DNA of 64,000 nucleotides, from positions 78,414-142,413 of the forward strand of contig CAJUDH010000009.1 in NCBI GenBank assembly GCA_910584845.1. The letters run 5' to 3'. The translations under genes and the position numbers were made by a program. The DNA comes from an uncultured Lachnospiraceae bacterium. GTDB lineage: Bacteria; Bacillota; Clostridia; Lachnospirales; Lachnospiraceae. Positions within the stretch are counted from its first letter, which is position 1, and every line of letters starts with the position of its first letter. Under the pieces are notes generated by a model that saw only the letters and a list, made by a program, of their open reading frames with translations, had not been told where the DNA came from and ran no database searches. Positions 1 to 8,620 of the stretch are shown here, one piece after another.

Positions 1-1
1 A

Positions 2-319
2 TATGGCTATGTCCGGGAGGGGCGCCACTACCGGGTGGTAAAGGAGAACACAAAAACCATTGCCTGCTTTTGCCATTTTGGCGTGACTTGCGCGCTGCTG
101 TCCCATTTGTGGAACGTCTCTCCTTTTGTATTGTGGCACGGCATGGCTTTGGCCCCTACGTCGGTGACAGAAGTCGTGTCGGAAGAACGGGAGCAGGGGG
201 TTGCCTGGTTCCGGGCATTGCGCTTAGGGGACGTGTCCCACCTTTATGCCGGCGGGGAAGAGCCGTCTTTTTCAGCCAGGTTTTGCGAGGTTTTCAGCAA
301 CACAGGGCAGAGGCATTGA
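2..319 (+). CDS. Histidine phosphatase (phosphoglycerate mutase-like) family protein, C-terminal part
   Basis: Partial gene whose 5' end lies before the window; the reading frame is open from base 2. The visible 105 residues match the C-terminal half of the histidine phosphatase superfamily. There is a hydrophobic strand ending in CFCHFGVTCALL, where the His-Phe-Gly is the usual second catalytic histidine region, followed by a helix and the late SVTEV strand. Enzymes of this family remove phosphate from sugars or other small molecules through a phosphohistidine intermediate; the substrate cannot be read here. It runs in the same direction as the following aldolase cluster but is separated from it by a palindromic element. 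Confidence 0.7.
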   Translation, partial: YGYVREGRHYRVVKENTKTIACFCHFGVTCALLSHLWNVSPFVLWHGMALAPTSVTEVVSEEREQGVAWFRALRLGDVSHLYAGGEEPSFSARFCEVFSNTGQRH

Positions 320-335
320 AAAACGGCCTGGCAAA

Positions 336-500
336 CTAGTGTACTGACTCGTTTACTTTCAGCTAAATGACACCGAATGAATTTTCAGCCTGCAAGGCGG
401 CGGAGGGAGGCGATGCGGTGGCATCGTTGACCGACAACAACGCAGCAGATGGAAATTCAGGCAAGTCATTTGGCGAAATGTAAATGAGTCAGTACACTAG
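336..500. repeat. MITE-like palindromic element with about 36-bp terminal inverted repeats
   Basis: The left end (336 onward, CTAGTGTACTGACTC...) and the reverse complement of the right end (500 backward) agree over about 36 bases with five mismatches. Shorter paired blocks continue inward (ATGAC, GAATTT, CTGC), so nearly the whole 165 bases can fold on itself. There is no open reading frame inside. A CTAG at each extreme could be the target duplication or part of the repeat. It sits between the histidine phosphatase and the aldolase gene. This is the pattern of a non-autonomous miniature inverted-repeat element; the parent transposon is not in the window. Confidence 0.75.
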
Positions 501-540
501 GCGGAAAAAGACACAGAAAACGGAGGAAAACACACACGAG

Positions 541-1173
541 ATGGAGGAGAAAAGGAACCATTTGCCCCAGGAGAAACAAAAAGTACTCCGAGTGGCAAAA
601 AAGGCGTACGAAGAAAAGCTGATGGCAGGCACCAGCGGCAATATGAGCCTGTTTTGCCCCGGCACCCAACAAGTGGTCATCACACCCAGCTCCTATGATT
701 ACGGGATCATGGAAGAAGAAGACATTGTGGTGATCGACTTAGACGGGAATGTGCTGGAAGGGCGCCACAAGCCCTCTTCCGAGTGGCGGATGCATGTGGA
801 GATTTACCGGAACCTGCCCCATGTCCGGGCAGTGGTGCATACCCATTCCCCTTACGCCACCAGTTTTGCGGTAAACCAGCAGGAGGTCCCCGTAGTGCTT
901 ATTGAGATGATACCGTTTCTGAAAGGGAAGCTGGAAGTAAGCCCTTACGCCCGGCAGGGAAGCGCCCAGGTGGGGCTGAATGCCGTGCCCATATTGAAGA
1001 GGAAAAATGCCTGCCTGCTGGCCAACCATGGCGTGGTAGCCGTGGGGGAGGACATGGAAGCGGCTTACCTTAACAGTGTCTACGTGGAAGACACGGCCCG
1101 GATTTACCATTTGGCCTTGTGTTGTGGAAAGCCGCGGGTGATACCCGGTTATGAGGAAGGCGGGGATGTGTGA
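541..1173 (+). CDS. Class II aldolase (fuculose-1-phosphate aldolase / Ald2-DrdA type)
   Basis: A 210-residue zinc aldolase of the FucA/AraD family. Visible landmarks are GTSGNMS at 30-36, the catalytic Glu81 in SSEW, and zinc ligands His100, His102 (HTH) and His163 (NHG), matching Glu73, His92, His94 and His155 of E. coli FucA. An ATG at 484 gives a longer reading, but it lies inside the palindromic element and has no ribosome site; ATG 541 has GGAGG at 522-526, a rather long spacing. The stop overlaps the next gene by one base. Beside MtnA, a deaminase and a nucleoside importer, the likely substrate is 5-methylthioribulose-1-phosphate or 5-deoxyribulose-1-phosphate, cleaved to dihydroxyacetone phosphate and an aldehyde. 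That specificity is inferred from context; plain fuculose- or rhamnulose-phosphate cleavage cannot be excluded. Confidence 0.85.
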   Translation: MEEKRNHLPQEKQKVLRVAKKAYEEKLMAGTSGNMSLFCPGTQQVVITPSSYDYGIMEEEDIVVIDLDGNVLEGRHKPSSEWRMHVEIYRNLPHVRAVVHTHSPYATSFAVNQQEVPVVLIEMIPFLKGKLEVSPYARQGSAQVGLNAVPILKRKNACLLANHGVVAVGEDMEAAYLNSVYVEDTARIYHLALCCGKPRVIPGYEEGGDV

Positions 1174-2135
1174 TGAAAGGGGTCGTCTATAACGGAAAAG
1201 AAGCCCTATTCAGGGACGATTTGCCTGTGCCAAGCCCTTGTGCTGCCCAGAGCCGGGTCCGTGTCTCCTACGGGGGCGTGTGCAGTACGGACCGGGAGGT
1301 GCTAAAAGGGTACCGGCCGGATTTCCGGGGCGTTATGGGCCATGAATTTGTCGGGGTGGTGGAAAGTTCTTCCGACCCGGCCTGGGTGGGGAAAACGGTG
1401 GTGGGGGAGCTAAACGCGGGATGCGGCCGTTGCCTTTATTGCCGGACGGGGCGGGAGAAGCATTGCCCGGACAGGAAAGTTATGGGTATGGCCGGCAAAG
1501 ACGGCTGCTTTGCCGAGTACCTGGTTGTGGAAACCCGCCTGCTCCATCCGGTGCCGCCGGGGCTTCCCATGGCAGACGCGTTGTGGACCGAACCTTTGGC
1601 AGCCGCGTTGGAGGTGCCCCGGCAGGTACATATAGACCCCGGCACTTGCATTGCCGTCATCGGGGACGGGCGGCTGGCTTATCTGTGTGCCAGCGTGCTG
1701 CATCTTTACGGGGTGGACCTGACCGTGGTAGGAAAGCACGCAAGTAAGCTGGAGCGGTTTGCCGGCCTGGGGAAGACGGCCTTGATACCCGAACCAGAGG
1801 GGGAAGGGGCCTTTTCGGATACTTATGAGGTCGTGGTGGAGGCTTCCGGCTCCCCGTCCGGGCTGGAGCTGGCCTCCAGGCTTGTGCGCAGGCAGGGGAC
1901 CATTGTGCTGAAAAGCACCTATGCCGGCCGGGCTACGGTGGATATGAGCCAGTTTGTGGTAAATGAAGTTACGATAGTAGGCAGCCGGTGCGGCCCTTTT
2001 GGACCGGCCCTCCGGCTGTTGGAAAAAGGGCTAATCAAACTTCCCCCTACGGAATTTTACAGGCTGGAGGAACAAAAAGCCGCTTTTGACTCCCGGTCGT
2101 TTAAGGCAGGGTTTTGTATAGGCGGCCCGGAATAA
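1173..2135 (+). CDS. Zinc-dependent alcohol dehydrogenase (MDR family)
   Basis: A 320-residue medium-chain dehydrogenase. The catalytic zinc site is visible as Cys37, His57 and Glu58 (GHE). The structural zinc lobe is Cys84, Cys87, Cys90 and Cys98. A Rossmann segment VIGDGRLAY follows near residue 165. It is somewhat short for the family. ATG 1173 is chosen over GTG 1170 because it forms a TGATG overlap with the aldolase stop, which implies translational coupling. In this cluster its most sensible role is reduction of the aldehyde made by the aldolase (acetaldehyde or 2-methylthioacetaldehyde) to the alcohol. That is inference; sugar-alcohol oxidation is the alternative. Confidence 0.85.
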   Translation: MKGVVYNGKEALFRDDLPVPSPCAAQSRVRVSYGGVCSTDREVLKGYRPDFRGVMGHEFVGVVESSSDPAWVGKTVVGELNAGCGRCLYCRTGREKHCPDRKVMGMAGKDGCFAEYLVVETRLLHPVPPGLPMADALWTEPLAAALEVPRQVHIDPGTCIAVIGDGRLAYLCASVLHLYGVDLTVVGKHASKLERFAGLGKTALIPEPEGEGAFSDTYEVVVEASGSPSGLELASRLVRRQGTIVLKSTYAGRATVDMSQFVVNEVTIVGSRCGPFGPALRLLEKGLIKLPPTEFYRLEEQKAAFDSRSFKAGFCIGGPE

Positions 2136-2197
2136 ATAGGGAAACCGGCCCAGGCAGGGCCGGGGAAGTATGGGCGGCAACGGAGAAAGGGGTAGGG

Positions 2198-3262
2198 ATG
2201 GATCCATTAAAGCAAATTACACATATAGACAATGTAAAGCTAGGGGAGGATGGCGCTTCGGTGGTGGTTATTGACCAGACGAGGCTGCCGGGGGCCACCG
2301 AATATTTAGTGCTTTGCACGGCAAAAGAGATATATGACGCCATTTATGAGCTGAAAGTCCGGGGGGCGCCGGCCATTGGCATTTGCGCCGGTTATGGCAT
2401 CTATGTGCTGGCCAGGTCCATTGCCACAGAGGACTACGGGCTATTTTACCGGAAGTTCCGGGAATACAAAGAGTACCTGGATTCGGCCCGGCCTACGGCG
2501 GTAAATTTGGGGTGGGCCTTAAACCGGATGGAACAGGTGGTGTTGGGGCATAAGGACCGGCCGGTAAAAGAGATTTTGGGGCTTTTGGAACAGGAATGCC
2601 GGCTGATCCAACAAGAGGACATGGAAATGTGCCGTGCCATTTCGGAATACGGCTTGTCCCTGCTTTGCGACGGGGACGGCATATTGACCCACTGCAATGC
2701 GGGGCCGCTGGCTACGTCCCGCTATGGGACGGCCCTGGGGCCGCTTTTCCTGGGGAAAGAACGGGGGATGGAATTCCATGTGTTCGCCGACGAGACAAGG
2801 CCTCTGCTGCAAGGGGCCAGGCTGACTTCTTATGAGCTGCAAAAAGCCGGGATTGACGTGACGCTGATCTGCGACAATATGGCAAGCCTGGTAATGAAAA
2901 ACGGTTGGGTCCAGGCCTGCTTTGTGGGCTGCGACCGGGTGGCGGCCAACGGGGACGCCGCCAATAAAATCGGCACCAGTGGGGTAGCCATCCTGGCGAA
3001 ATATTACAATATCCCTTTTTATGTCCTGGGCCCCAGCTCAACCATTGACCTCAACTGTAAAACAGGGGAAGATATTCGGATCGAGCTGCGCAAACCGGAA
3101 GAAATCAAGGAAAAATTTTATCAACAGCCCATGGCGCCCCCCGAAGTGAAATGCTACAATCCTGCTTTTGATGTGACAGACCATAGCCTGATTACCGGGA
3201 TTGTAACAGAAAAAGGCATTTTAAAGCCTCCTTATACAGAAAGCCTGCGGAAATTTTTGTAA
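2198..3262 (+). CDS. mtnA: S-methyl-5-thioribose-1-phosphate isomerase (or 5-deoxyribose-1-phosphate isomerase)
   Basis: A 354-residue aldose-ketose isomerase of the MtnA family, distinct from eIF2B regulatory subunits. Visible signatures are RGAPAIG at 55-61, THCNAG with the catalytic Cys166, DETRPLLQGARLT near 198-210, and GCDRVAANGD with the catalytic Asp246. These align with Cys160 and Asp240 of the Bacillus subtilis enzyme. It converts 5-methylthioribose-1-phosphate to the ribulose form, and homologues also accept 5-deoxyribose-1-phosphate. An in-frame ATG-type start exists upstream at 2114, but ATG 2198 follows a purine-rich GGGGTAGGG and matches the family N-terminus. Placed between the aldolase-dehydrogenase pair and the importer, it supplies the aldolase substrate. 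Confidence 0.93.
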   Translation: MDPLKQITHIDNVKLGEDGASVVVIDQTRLPGATEYLVLCTAKEIYDAIYELKVRGAPAIGICAGYGIYVLARSIATEDYGLFYRKFREYKEYLDSARPTAVNLGWALNRMEQVVLGHKDRPVKEILGLLEQECRLIQQEDMEMCRAISEYGLSLLCDGDGILTHCNAGPLATSRYGTALGPLFLGKERGMEFHVFADETRPLLQGARLTSYELQKAGIDVTLICDNMASLVMKNGWVQACFVGCDRVAANGDAANKIGTSGVAILAKYYNIPFYVLGPSSTIDLNCKTGEDIRIELRKPEEIKEKFYQQPMAPPEVKCYNPAFDVTDHSLITGIVTEKGILKPPYTESLRKFL

Positions 3263-3378
3263 AGGGAGGCCATAGCCTTTGCCCCTGCCGGCGGGGGTTA
3301 AAAAGGCCCCCCGGGCGCCGCTTTGGGGGCCGGCGCTCACGAAAGCCAGGGGCTGCAAAATTAAACAAGAAAAACTCC

Positions 3379-3407
3379 TTGTAATTTGTCGGGATTCGTA
3401 GTACAAA
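3379..3407 (+). promoter_or_regulatory. Candidate promoter before the nucleoside-binding lipoprotein gene
   Basis: TTGTAA and TACAAA are separated by 17 bases, 41 bases upstream of the ATG at 3448. Both hexamers deviate from consensus, so this is tentative. It lies just after a GC-rich hairpin (GGCCCCC...GGGGGCC, about 3305-3331) that lacks a U-run. Confidence 0.35.
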
Positions 3408-3447
3408 TAGAGTGGGTTCTATTTTACCAGAAAAGGAGAGAATTACA

Positions 3448-4662
3448 ATGAAAAAATTCGTAAGTGTTGTGTTTAGCCTGGCGTTGGCAGGGGCGCTGCT
3501 CACCGGCTGCGGAGGTTCCCAGGCGCCGGAAACCACGGCGGCCCCCAACGAGGCTGCCGGGACAGAGGCTGTAAAGGAAGAAAAAGGGCCTTCCGAAGAG
3601 GGGCAGGAGGCCGCCGGTGAAACGGCAGGGGCGTTGAAAATCGCCATTGTCAGCAGCCCGTCCGGGGTGGATGACGGCTCTTTTAACGAGGACAATTATA
3701 ACGGCATTTTGGCGTTTATCGAATCCCATCCGGATTCCACGGTGACCCCGGTCCGTGAAGAGACAGGGGACACCACGGCGGCAGTGCAGGCAGTGCAGGA
3801 TATTGTGGCGGATTACGACGTGATTGTGTGCTGCGGATTCCAGTTTGCAGCCATCGGCGCCATTGCCACAGATAACCCGGACGTTAAGTTTTTGCTGGTG
3901 GACTCTTACCCAAGCGATGCGGAAGGCACAGAAGTGGCCTGCGACAACGTGTATGCCATGACTTTCAAAGAGCAGGAGAGCGGTTTCTTTGCAGGGGTGG
4001 CGGCGGCTTTGGAGACCCAGACCGGCAAGGTGGCTGTGGTCAACGGCATTGCCTACCCTTCTAACGTAAACTACCAATACGGTTTTGAGTCCGGCGTCAA
4101 CTATGCCAATGCCAAACTGGGCGCCAACGCCGAGGCAGTGGAGATCGCTTCTTACGCCGGTACGGATGTGACCAACGCCAATGTAGGCGGAAACTATGTA
4201 GGGAGCTTTGCCGACGAAGCCACAGGCAAGGTAGTAGGCAAGGCCCTGATCGACGAGGGCTGCGACGTAATCTTCGTGGCTGCTGGCGGGTCCGGCAACG
4301 GCGTGTTTACGGCTGCCAAGGAGGCCAGCGGCGTGAAAGTCATCGGCTGTGACGTGGACCAATATGATGACGGCGTCAACGGCGCGGACAATATTATCCT
4401 GACTTCCGGCCTGAAAGTAATGGGCATGAACGTGGAAAAACAGCTGAACGCCATTTCCGACGGGACTTTTGCCGGCGGCAACGTACTCTTGGGCGCGGAT
4501 ACCGACTCCACCGGGTTTGTAAAGGAAGAAGGAAGGCACCAGATGTCAGAAGAGACGATCAAGGCCTTGGACGAGGCTTATGGGCTGGTGAAAGACGGGA
4601 CCATTGTCCCCGCTGCCAACTTTAACAATATTCAGCCGGATAATTTTCCGGGGCTTAATTGA
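3448..4662 (+). CDS. BMP-family nucleoside-binding lipoprotein of an ABC importer
   Basis: A 404-residue solute-binding protein of the basic membrane protein (BMP/PnrA/YufN) family. ATG 3448 follows AAAGGAG. The first 24 residues are a lipoprotein signal ending in the lipobox LTGC. An acidic, Ala/Glu-rich linker precedes the periplasmic-binding fold that begins with LKIAIVSS near residue 60. Characteristic pieces are GSFNEDNYNGI, the GFQFA strand and the late AAGGSGNGVF loop. Known members bind purine nucleosides outside the membrane and hand them to an RbsA-type ATPase with two permeases, exactly the set encoded downstream. With MtnA and MtaD around it, methylthioadenosine or deoxyadenosine are plausible ligands. 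Confidence 0.9.
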   Translation: MKKFVSVVFSLALAGALLTGCGGSQAPETTAAPNEAAGTEAVKEEKGPSEEGQEAAGETAGALKIAIVSSPSGVDDGSFNEDNYNGILAFIESHPDSTVTPVREETGDTTAAVQAVQDIVADYDVIVCCGFQFAAIGAIATDNPDVKFLLVDSYPSDAEGTEVACDNVYAMTFKEQESGFFAGVAAALETQTGKVAVVNGIAYPSNVNYQYGFESGVNYANAKLGANAEAVEIASYAGTDVTNANVGGNYVGSFADEATGKVVGKALIDEGCDVIFVAAGGSGNGVFTAAKEASGVKVIGCDVDQYDDGVNGADNIILTSGLKVMGMNVEKQLNAISDGTFAGGNVLLGADTDSTGFVKEEGRHQMSEETIKALDEAYGLVKDGTIVPAANFNNIQPDNFPGLN

Positions 4663-4981
4663 TCGAAACGTTTGAGCCGTGGGCGATAGATGAAAAGCAA
4701 GTTGCCAACATGTTGAAAACAGGAAAACAGTATGGCTGAATGGCTGCGGTTGACGGGACGGCTTTAAGGCGGAGTATCCAGGGAAACGCGCCGATGGCGT
4801 GTTTCCCTGGATTTTTTGTTTTCCTGTGAAGGGGCTGCCCGGCTTTCATAGGCAGGTATGGATACCATGCAGCCGTGCCGGCGTGGCTGCCGGGCGAAAG
4901 CCGTATTGCGGCCAAGGGCGGCAATACGCTTTGCAGGAAAGGTTTCAGACCATTTAAGCTTTCAATAGGAGGAGGGATGGC
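4663..4981 (+). other. Structured intergenic region between binding-protein and ATPase genes
   Basis: This 319-base gap holds no gene. After an internal terminator there is a second structured stretch. CGGCTTTC (4840-4847) can pair with GAAAGCCG (4896-4903) around a small GGTAT-GG-ATACC palindrome, and CGTATTGC...GCAATACG (from 4902) forms another stem. AGGAGG sits just before the ATG at 4982. The arrangement suggests that full transcripts reach the ATPase gene less often than the lipoprotein gene. Confidence 0.5.
4776..4817 (+). terminator. Intrinsic terminator downstream of the binding-protein gene
   Basis: ATCCAGGGAAAC pairs with GTTTCCCTGGAT, extended by a partial GCGC/GCGT step, and is followed directly by six T. 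Inside an importer operon this acts as partial termination that keeps the binding protein in excess over the membrane parts. Confidence 0.8.
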
Positions 4982-6523
4982 ATGCCAGAATATATCATCG
5001 AGATGAAGCATATTACCAAACGTTTTCCTGGCATTGTGGCCAATGACGACGTGACGCTGCAAATCAAAAAAGGGGAAATTTTCGCCCTTTTGGGGGAAAA
5101 CGGGGCGGGGAAATCGACCCTGATGAGCATGCTGTTCGGGATGTACGAACCGGACGAGGGGGAGATCTGGATCCGCGGAAAAAAGGAACGGATCACATCG
5201 CCCAGCTATGCCACCAGGCTGAATATCGGTATGGTGCACCAACATTTTAAACTGGTGGAAAATTATACGGTTACTGAAAATATTATCCTGGGCCTGAAGG
5301 ACCAAAGCCGCCTGCTGGGTTTTTTGCCCTACCTGGACTTGAAAAAGGCGGACGGGAAGATACAAGACCTTTCCCGCAGGTATGGGCTGGAAGTCAACCC
5401 TACGGACGTGGTCGAGGATTTGAACGTGTCCGTGCAGCAGCGGGTGGAGATCCTGAAAATGCTTTACCGGGAGGCGGAAATCCTGATTTTCGACGAACCT
5501 ACGGCTGTCCTTACGCCTCAGGAAATCGAATTTTTGCTGGACATTATCCGGGGGTTGCGGGAAAATGGGAAAACGATTATTTTGATTACCCACAAGCTGG
5601 AAGAGATCAAAAAAGTTGCGGACCGGTGCGGTATCTTGAACCATGGCCGGCTGGTGGACGTGCTGGACGTGGCTTCTACTTCTACGAAAAAGATGGCCAA
5701 TTTGATGGTGGGCCGGGAAGTGTCTTTTTCCGTGGATAAAAAGGGGCCTTCTTACCAGGGGACGGTATTGGAAGTGAAAAATTTAACCGTTAAGAACCAA
5801 GACGGGTTTGAAGTGGTGAAAGATGTGTCCTTTTCCGTGCGGGGCGGGGAGATTTTTGCCATTGCCGGGGTGTCGGGGAACGGCCAGGTAGAGATCGCGG
5901 ATGCCATTGCCGGGCTGGAGAAAGCGGCGGAAGGCTCCATATGGCTAAACGGTACGGATATTACCCACTATGGCATCCGCAAAAGGACTTTGGAGGGCAT
6001 CTCCTATATACCGGAGGACAGGCAGGCCTTTGGGCTGGTGCTGGATTTTACTTTGGGGGAAAACCTGGCTTTGAAAGATTATTTCCGGGAACCTTTTTCC
6101 CGCAAAGGGATATTAAACCAGGGGGAATTTGAACGGTATGGGCAAGAACTGATCGAACGCTACGACATCCGCAGCGGCCAGGGGGTAAAAACCGTGGTGC
6201 GCTCCATGAGCGGAGGCAACCAGCAAAAGGCGATTATCGGCCGGGAAATAGAACTAAAGTCCCCGTTGATGATTTTTGTACAGCCGACCCGGGGGCTGGA
6301 CATCGGGGCGATTGAAAATATCCACAGGCAGATGATACAAGAACGGGACGAGGGCAAGGCCATCCTGCTCATTTCCCTGGAACTGGACGAGATCATGGAC
6401 TGCGCGGATACCATCGGGGTAATTTACAACGGGCAAATTCAAAAGATTGCAGATGCCAGGGAACTGACGGCCAACCAGGTCGGAGAATTTATGATGGGGG
6501 TAAAATCGGATGAAAGGAAATAA
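4982..6523 (+). CDS. Nucleoside ABC transporter, double ATP-binding subunit (YufO/NupO type)
   Basis: A 513-residue RbsA-like protein with two ATPase domains. Domain one has Walker A GENGAGKST at 38-46, a Q-loop near VHQHFK, a signature region LNVSVQQRVEILK and Walker B LIFDEPTAVL. Domain two has the degenerate Walker A GVSGNGQVE typical of this subfamily, signature MSGGNQQK, and the Walker-B-like FVQPTRGLD, where the catalytic acidic position is altered. Such pairs power import of nucleosides or sugars from the cytoplasmic face. It overlaps the first permease gene by 14 bases. Order and similarity match the Bacillus nupNOPQ set. Confidence 0.92.
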   Translation: MPEYIIEMKHITKRFPGIVANDDVTLQIKKGEIFALLGENGAGKSTLMSMLFGMYEPDEGEIWIRGKKERITSPSYATRLNIGMVHQHFKLVENYTVTENIILGLKDQSRLLGFLPYLDLKKADGKIQDLSRRYGLEVNPTDVVEDLNVSVQQRVEILKMLYREAEILIFDEPTAVLTPQEIEFLLDIIRGLRENGKTIILITHKLEEIKKVADRCGILNHGRLVDVLDVASTSTKKMANLMVGREVSFSVDKKGPSYQGTVLEVKNLTVKNQDGFEVVKDVSFSVRGGEIFAIAGVSGNGQVEIADAIAGLEKAAEGSIWLNGTDITHYGIRKRTLEGISYIPEDRQAFGLVLDFTLGENLALKDYFREPFSRKGILNQGEFERYGQELIERYDIRSGQGVKTVVRSMSGGNQQKAIIGREIELKSPLMIFVQPTRGLDIGAIENIHRQMIQERDEGKAILLISLELDEIMDCADTIGVIYNGQIQKIADARELTANQVGEFMMGVKSDERK

Positions 6524-7658
6524 ACACGGTATCAAGCGTGGATTTGTGCGGCTTTTGGGCGATGGGCGTTACCAGGCGGTCAGCATACCGGTTTTTGCCA
6601 TTGTGTTAAGCCTGCTGGCAGGCGCCGCGGTAATCTTGCTTTTGGGGAAAAACCCCCTGGCCGCATACCAGAACCTGCTGCAGGGTTCCGGGATCCTCCC
6701 CAAGCCCAGCTATGCAGGCTATAAAAGCATGGTGACGGACTTTACCAGTTTCCTGAACGCCTGGACCCCCATGCTGTTTGCTTCTTTGTCGGTGGCTGTG
6801 GCGTTGCGGGCAGGGCTGTTCAACATTGGCGTGTCAGGCCAGATGCTGGCTGCCGGGTTTATTGCCACGCTGACCGTAGGGTATAGCCCCCTTGGGGCTG
6901 TGGCGGCCAAACCCTTGGTACTGGCAGTGGGGGTTTTGGTTGGCATGGCGGTAGGCGGGGCCATCGGATGGCTGAAACATAAGTTCAACATCAACGAAGT
7001 GGTTTCTTCCATCATGTTAAATTATATCGCCCAGTATGTGATCAGCTTTTTTATCAATACTTATTATGTAAATCCGGTTTCCCGCCAATCCAACGCCGTT
7101 TCCCGGGCGGCCCGCCTTACCTTAATGGATACTCCGGTGGGGAATTTGAAAATGGACATCCCTTTGGGGATCCTGTTGGCATTGCTGACGGCGTTTTTGA
7201 TCCAGTTCCTCCTGGAGCGGACGGTGTTTGGCTATGAGGTCAAATGTGTGGGCATTAACCAGAACGCCGCCAGATATGCGGGGGTCCAGGTAGGGAAAAG
7301 CGTGGTTTCGGCCATGGTGCTTTCCGGCGCGCTGGCCGGGCTGGCCGGGGCTACCTATTACCTGGGGTATTTTGGTTCGATCCAGCCCCGGGTGCTGCCC
7401 AGTACGGGGTTTGACGCGGTGGCCGTGTCCTTGCTGGCCAACAGCCATCCCATAGGGATTATTTTCTCTTCTTTCCTGATTACCATTATCAGCAAAGGCA
7501 GCACATATATGAGTTCTTCTTCCGGGTTGGAATCGGAGATCGCATCGGTAATCACCGGGGTGATTCTGCTGTTTTCCGCTTGCGGGGCTTTTATCCGCTA
7601 TAAAGTGAAAAGCTGGAAAGACGAGCTGGCGGAAGCAAATGAAGGGAGGCAGCGCTGA
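6510..7658 (+). CDS. Nucleoside ABC transporter permease, first subunit (YufP/NupP type)
   Basis: A 382-residue polytopic membrane protein of the BPD_transp_2 family. It has about eight to ten hydrophobic segments, a lysine/arginine-rich cytoplasmic N-terminus (first 20 residues), and the GLFNIGVSGQMLAAG motif near residue 105 that marks YufP/RbsC-like permeases. The start lies within the end of the ATPase gene, and its stop shares bases with the next permease start, so the three membrane-complex genes are tightly coupled. Confidence 0.92.
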   Translation: MKGNKHGIKRGFVRLLGDGRYQAVSIPVFAIVLSLLAGAAVILLLGKNPLAAYQNLLQGSGILPKPSYAGYKSMVTDFTSFLNAWTPMLFASLSVAVALRAGLFNIGVSGQMLAAGFIATLTVGYSPLGAVAAKPLVLAVGVLVGMAVGGAIGWLKHKFNINEVVSSIMLNYIAQYVISFFINTYYVNPVSRQSNAVSRAARLTLMDTPVGNLKMDIPLGILLALLTAFLIQFLLERTVFGYEVKCVGINQNAARYAGVQVGKSVVSAMVLSGALAGLAGATYYLGYFGSIQPRVLPSTGFDAVAVSLLANSHPIGIIFSSFLITIISKGSTYMSSSSGLESEIASVITGVILLFSACGAFIRYKVKSWKDELAEANEGRQR

Positions 7659-8617
7659 TGGAACGGATTTTAATTGACGGATTGTCCTTTTCTTTGCCGT
7701 TGTTCATCATGGCTATCGGCGGCATATACAGTGAAAAAAGCGGGATTACCAACCTGGCCCTGGAAGGGCTGCAAGGCTTCGGGGCTTTCACCGGGGCTTT
7801 GGCGGCGGTGCTGGCAGCAGGATGGTTTGTGGACGGTTCCCAGGCCCCTTTTTATCTGGCCATGGTTTTTGCCGTCCTGGGGGGCATGGCCTATTCCCTG
7901 CTCCACGGCCTGCTGTGCATCCGCTTTAAAGCGAACCAGGTAATCAGCGGCGTGGTCATCAATATTTTGGCCATGGCTTTGACGGCGTTTTTGACAAAAT
8001 ATATGAACCGCACGGTATTCGGCGCCGCGTCGGATAAATTTGTGCTGGGGGTCTCCCCCCGGATAACCGTCCCGGCCCTGTCTCAAATTCCGGTGCTGGG
8101 GGCCGTGTTTACCGACGTCTATCCTTTTGAGGCAATCATTATCCTGGTGGCTGCCGCCGCCTGGTATGTGATGTATAAAACCCGTTATGGCATGAACCTG
8201 CGGGCCTGTGGGGAAAACCCCCATGCGGTTGACGCCGCCGGGCTGGATGTGGGGAGGATACGGCTGATTGCGGTCATGGTATCCGGAGGGCTTTCCGGGC
8301 TGGCCGGGATTTCTTTTGCCTATTCGATTTCAGCCAATTTTTCTTCCAGCATTTATGTGGGGTACGGATATTTGGCCATCGCCGGGCTTATATTCGGAAA
8401 TTGGGCTATTTTGCCCACTTTAGGGTCTTGCCTGCTGTTTGGATTTGCCCGGTCGGGGGGATATTATCTGGTACAGAGGATGCAGATGCCCAGCAGCTAT
8501 TCAGACCTGGTGATGACTTTACCTTATGTGGTCACGTTGCTTTTGCTTATGTTTTTCTCCCGGTATAACCGCGCTCCAAAAGCGCTGGGGGAAATTTATG
8601 ATAAAGGAAAGAGGTAG
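7658..8617 (+). CDS. Nucleoside ABC transporter permease, second subunit (YufQ/NupQ type)
   Basis: A 319-residue BPD_transp_2 permease. It carries the SGITNLALEGLQGFGAF motif near residue 28, the paralogous counterpart of GLFNIGVSGQ in the first permease, and CGENPHAVDAAGLDV in the middle cytoplasmic loop. Hydrophobic segments cover most of the chain. AGGGAGG lies just before the ATG. The deaminase gene follows after three bases. Confidence 0.92.
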   Translation: MERILIDGLSFSLPLFIMAIGGIYSEKSGITNLALEGLQGFGAFTGALAAVLAAGWFVDGSQAPFYLAMVFAVLGGMAYSLLHGLLCIRFKANQVISGVVINILAMALTAFLTKYMNRTVFGAASDKFVLGVSPRITVPALSQIPVLGAVFTDVYPFEAIIILVAAAAWYVMYKTRYGMNLRACGENPHAVDAAGLDVGRIRLIAVMVSGGLSGLAGISFAYSISANFSSSIYVGYGYLAIAGLIFGNWAILPTLGSCLLFGFARSGGYYLVQRMQMPSSYSDLVMTLPYVVTLLLLMFFSRYNRAPKALGEIYDKGKR

Positions 8618-8620
8618 TAG

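Noticed and set aside
484..540. Earlier ATG for the aldolase
   Set aside because: It lies inside the terminal repeat of the palindromic element and adds a polar tail absent from the family; ATG 541 gives the normal N-terminus.
2198..3262. Reading the isomerase as an eIF2B-type subunit or ribose-1,5-bisphosphate isomerase
   Set aside because: The catalytic Cys166 and Asp246 pattern, THCNAGPLAT and QGARLT agree with MtnA.
3424..4539. A 371-residue minus-strand frame opposite the binding-protein gene
   Set aside because: It mirrors the codon pattern of the true lipoprotein gene and has no start signals. The same applies to the minus frames at 4655-5644, 29696-30604 and 61322-62152.
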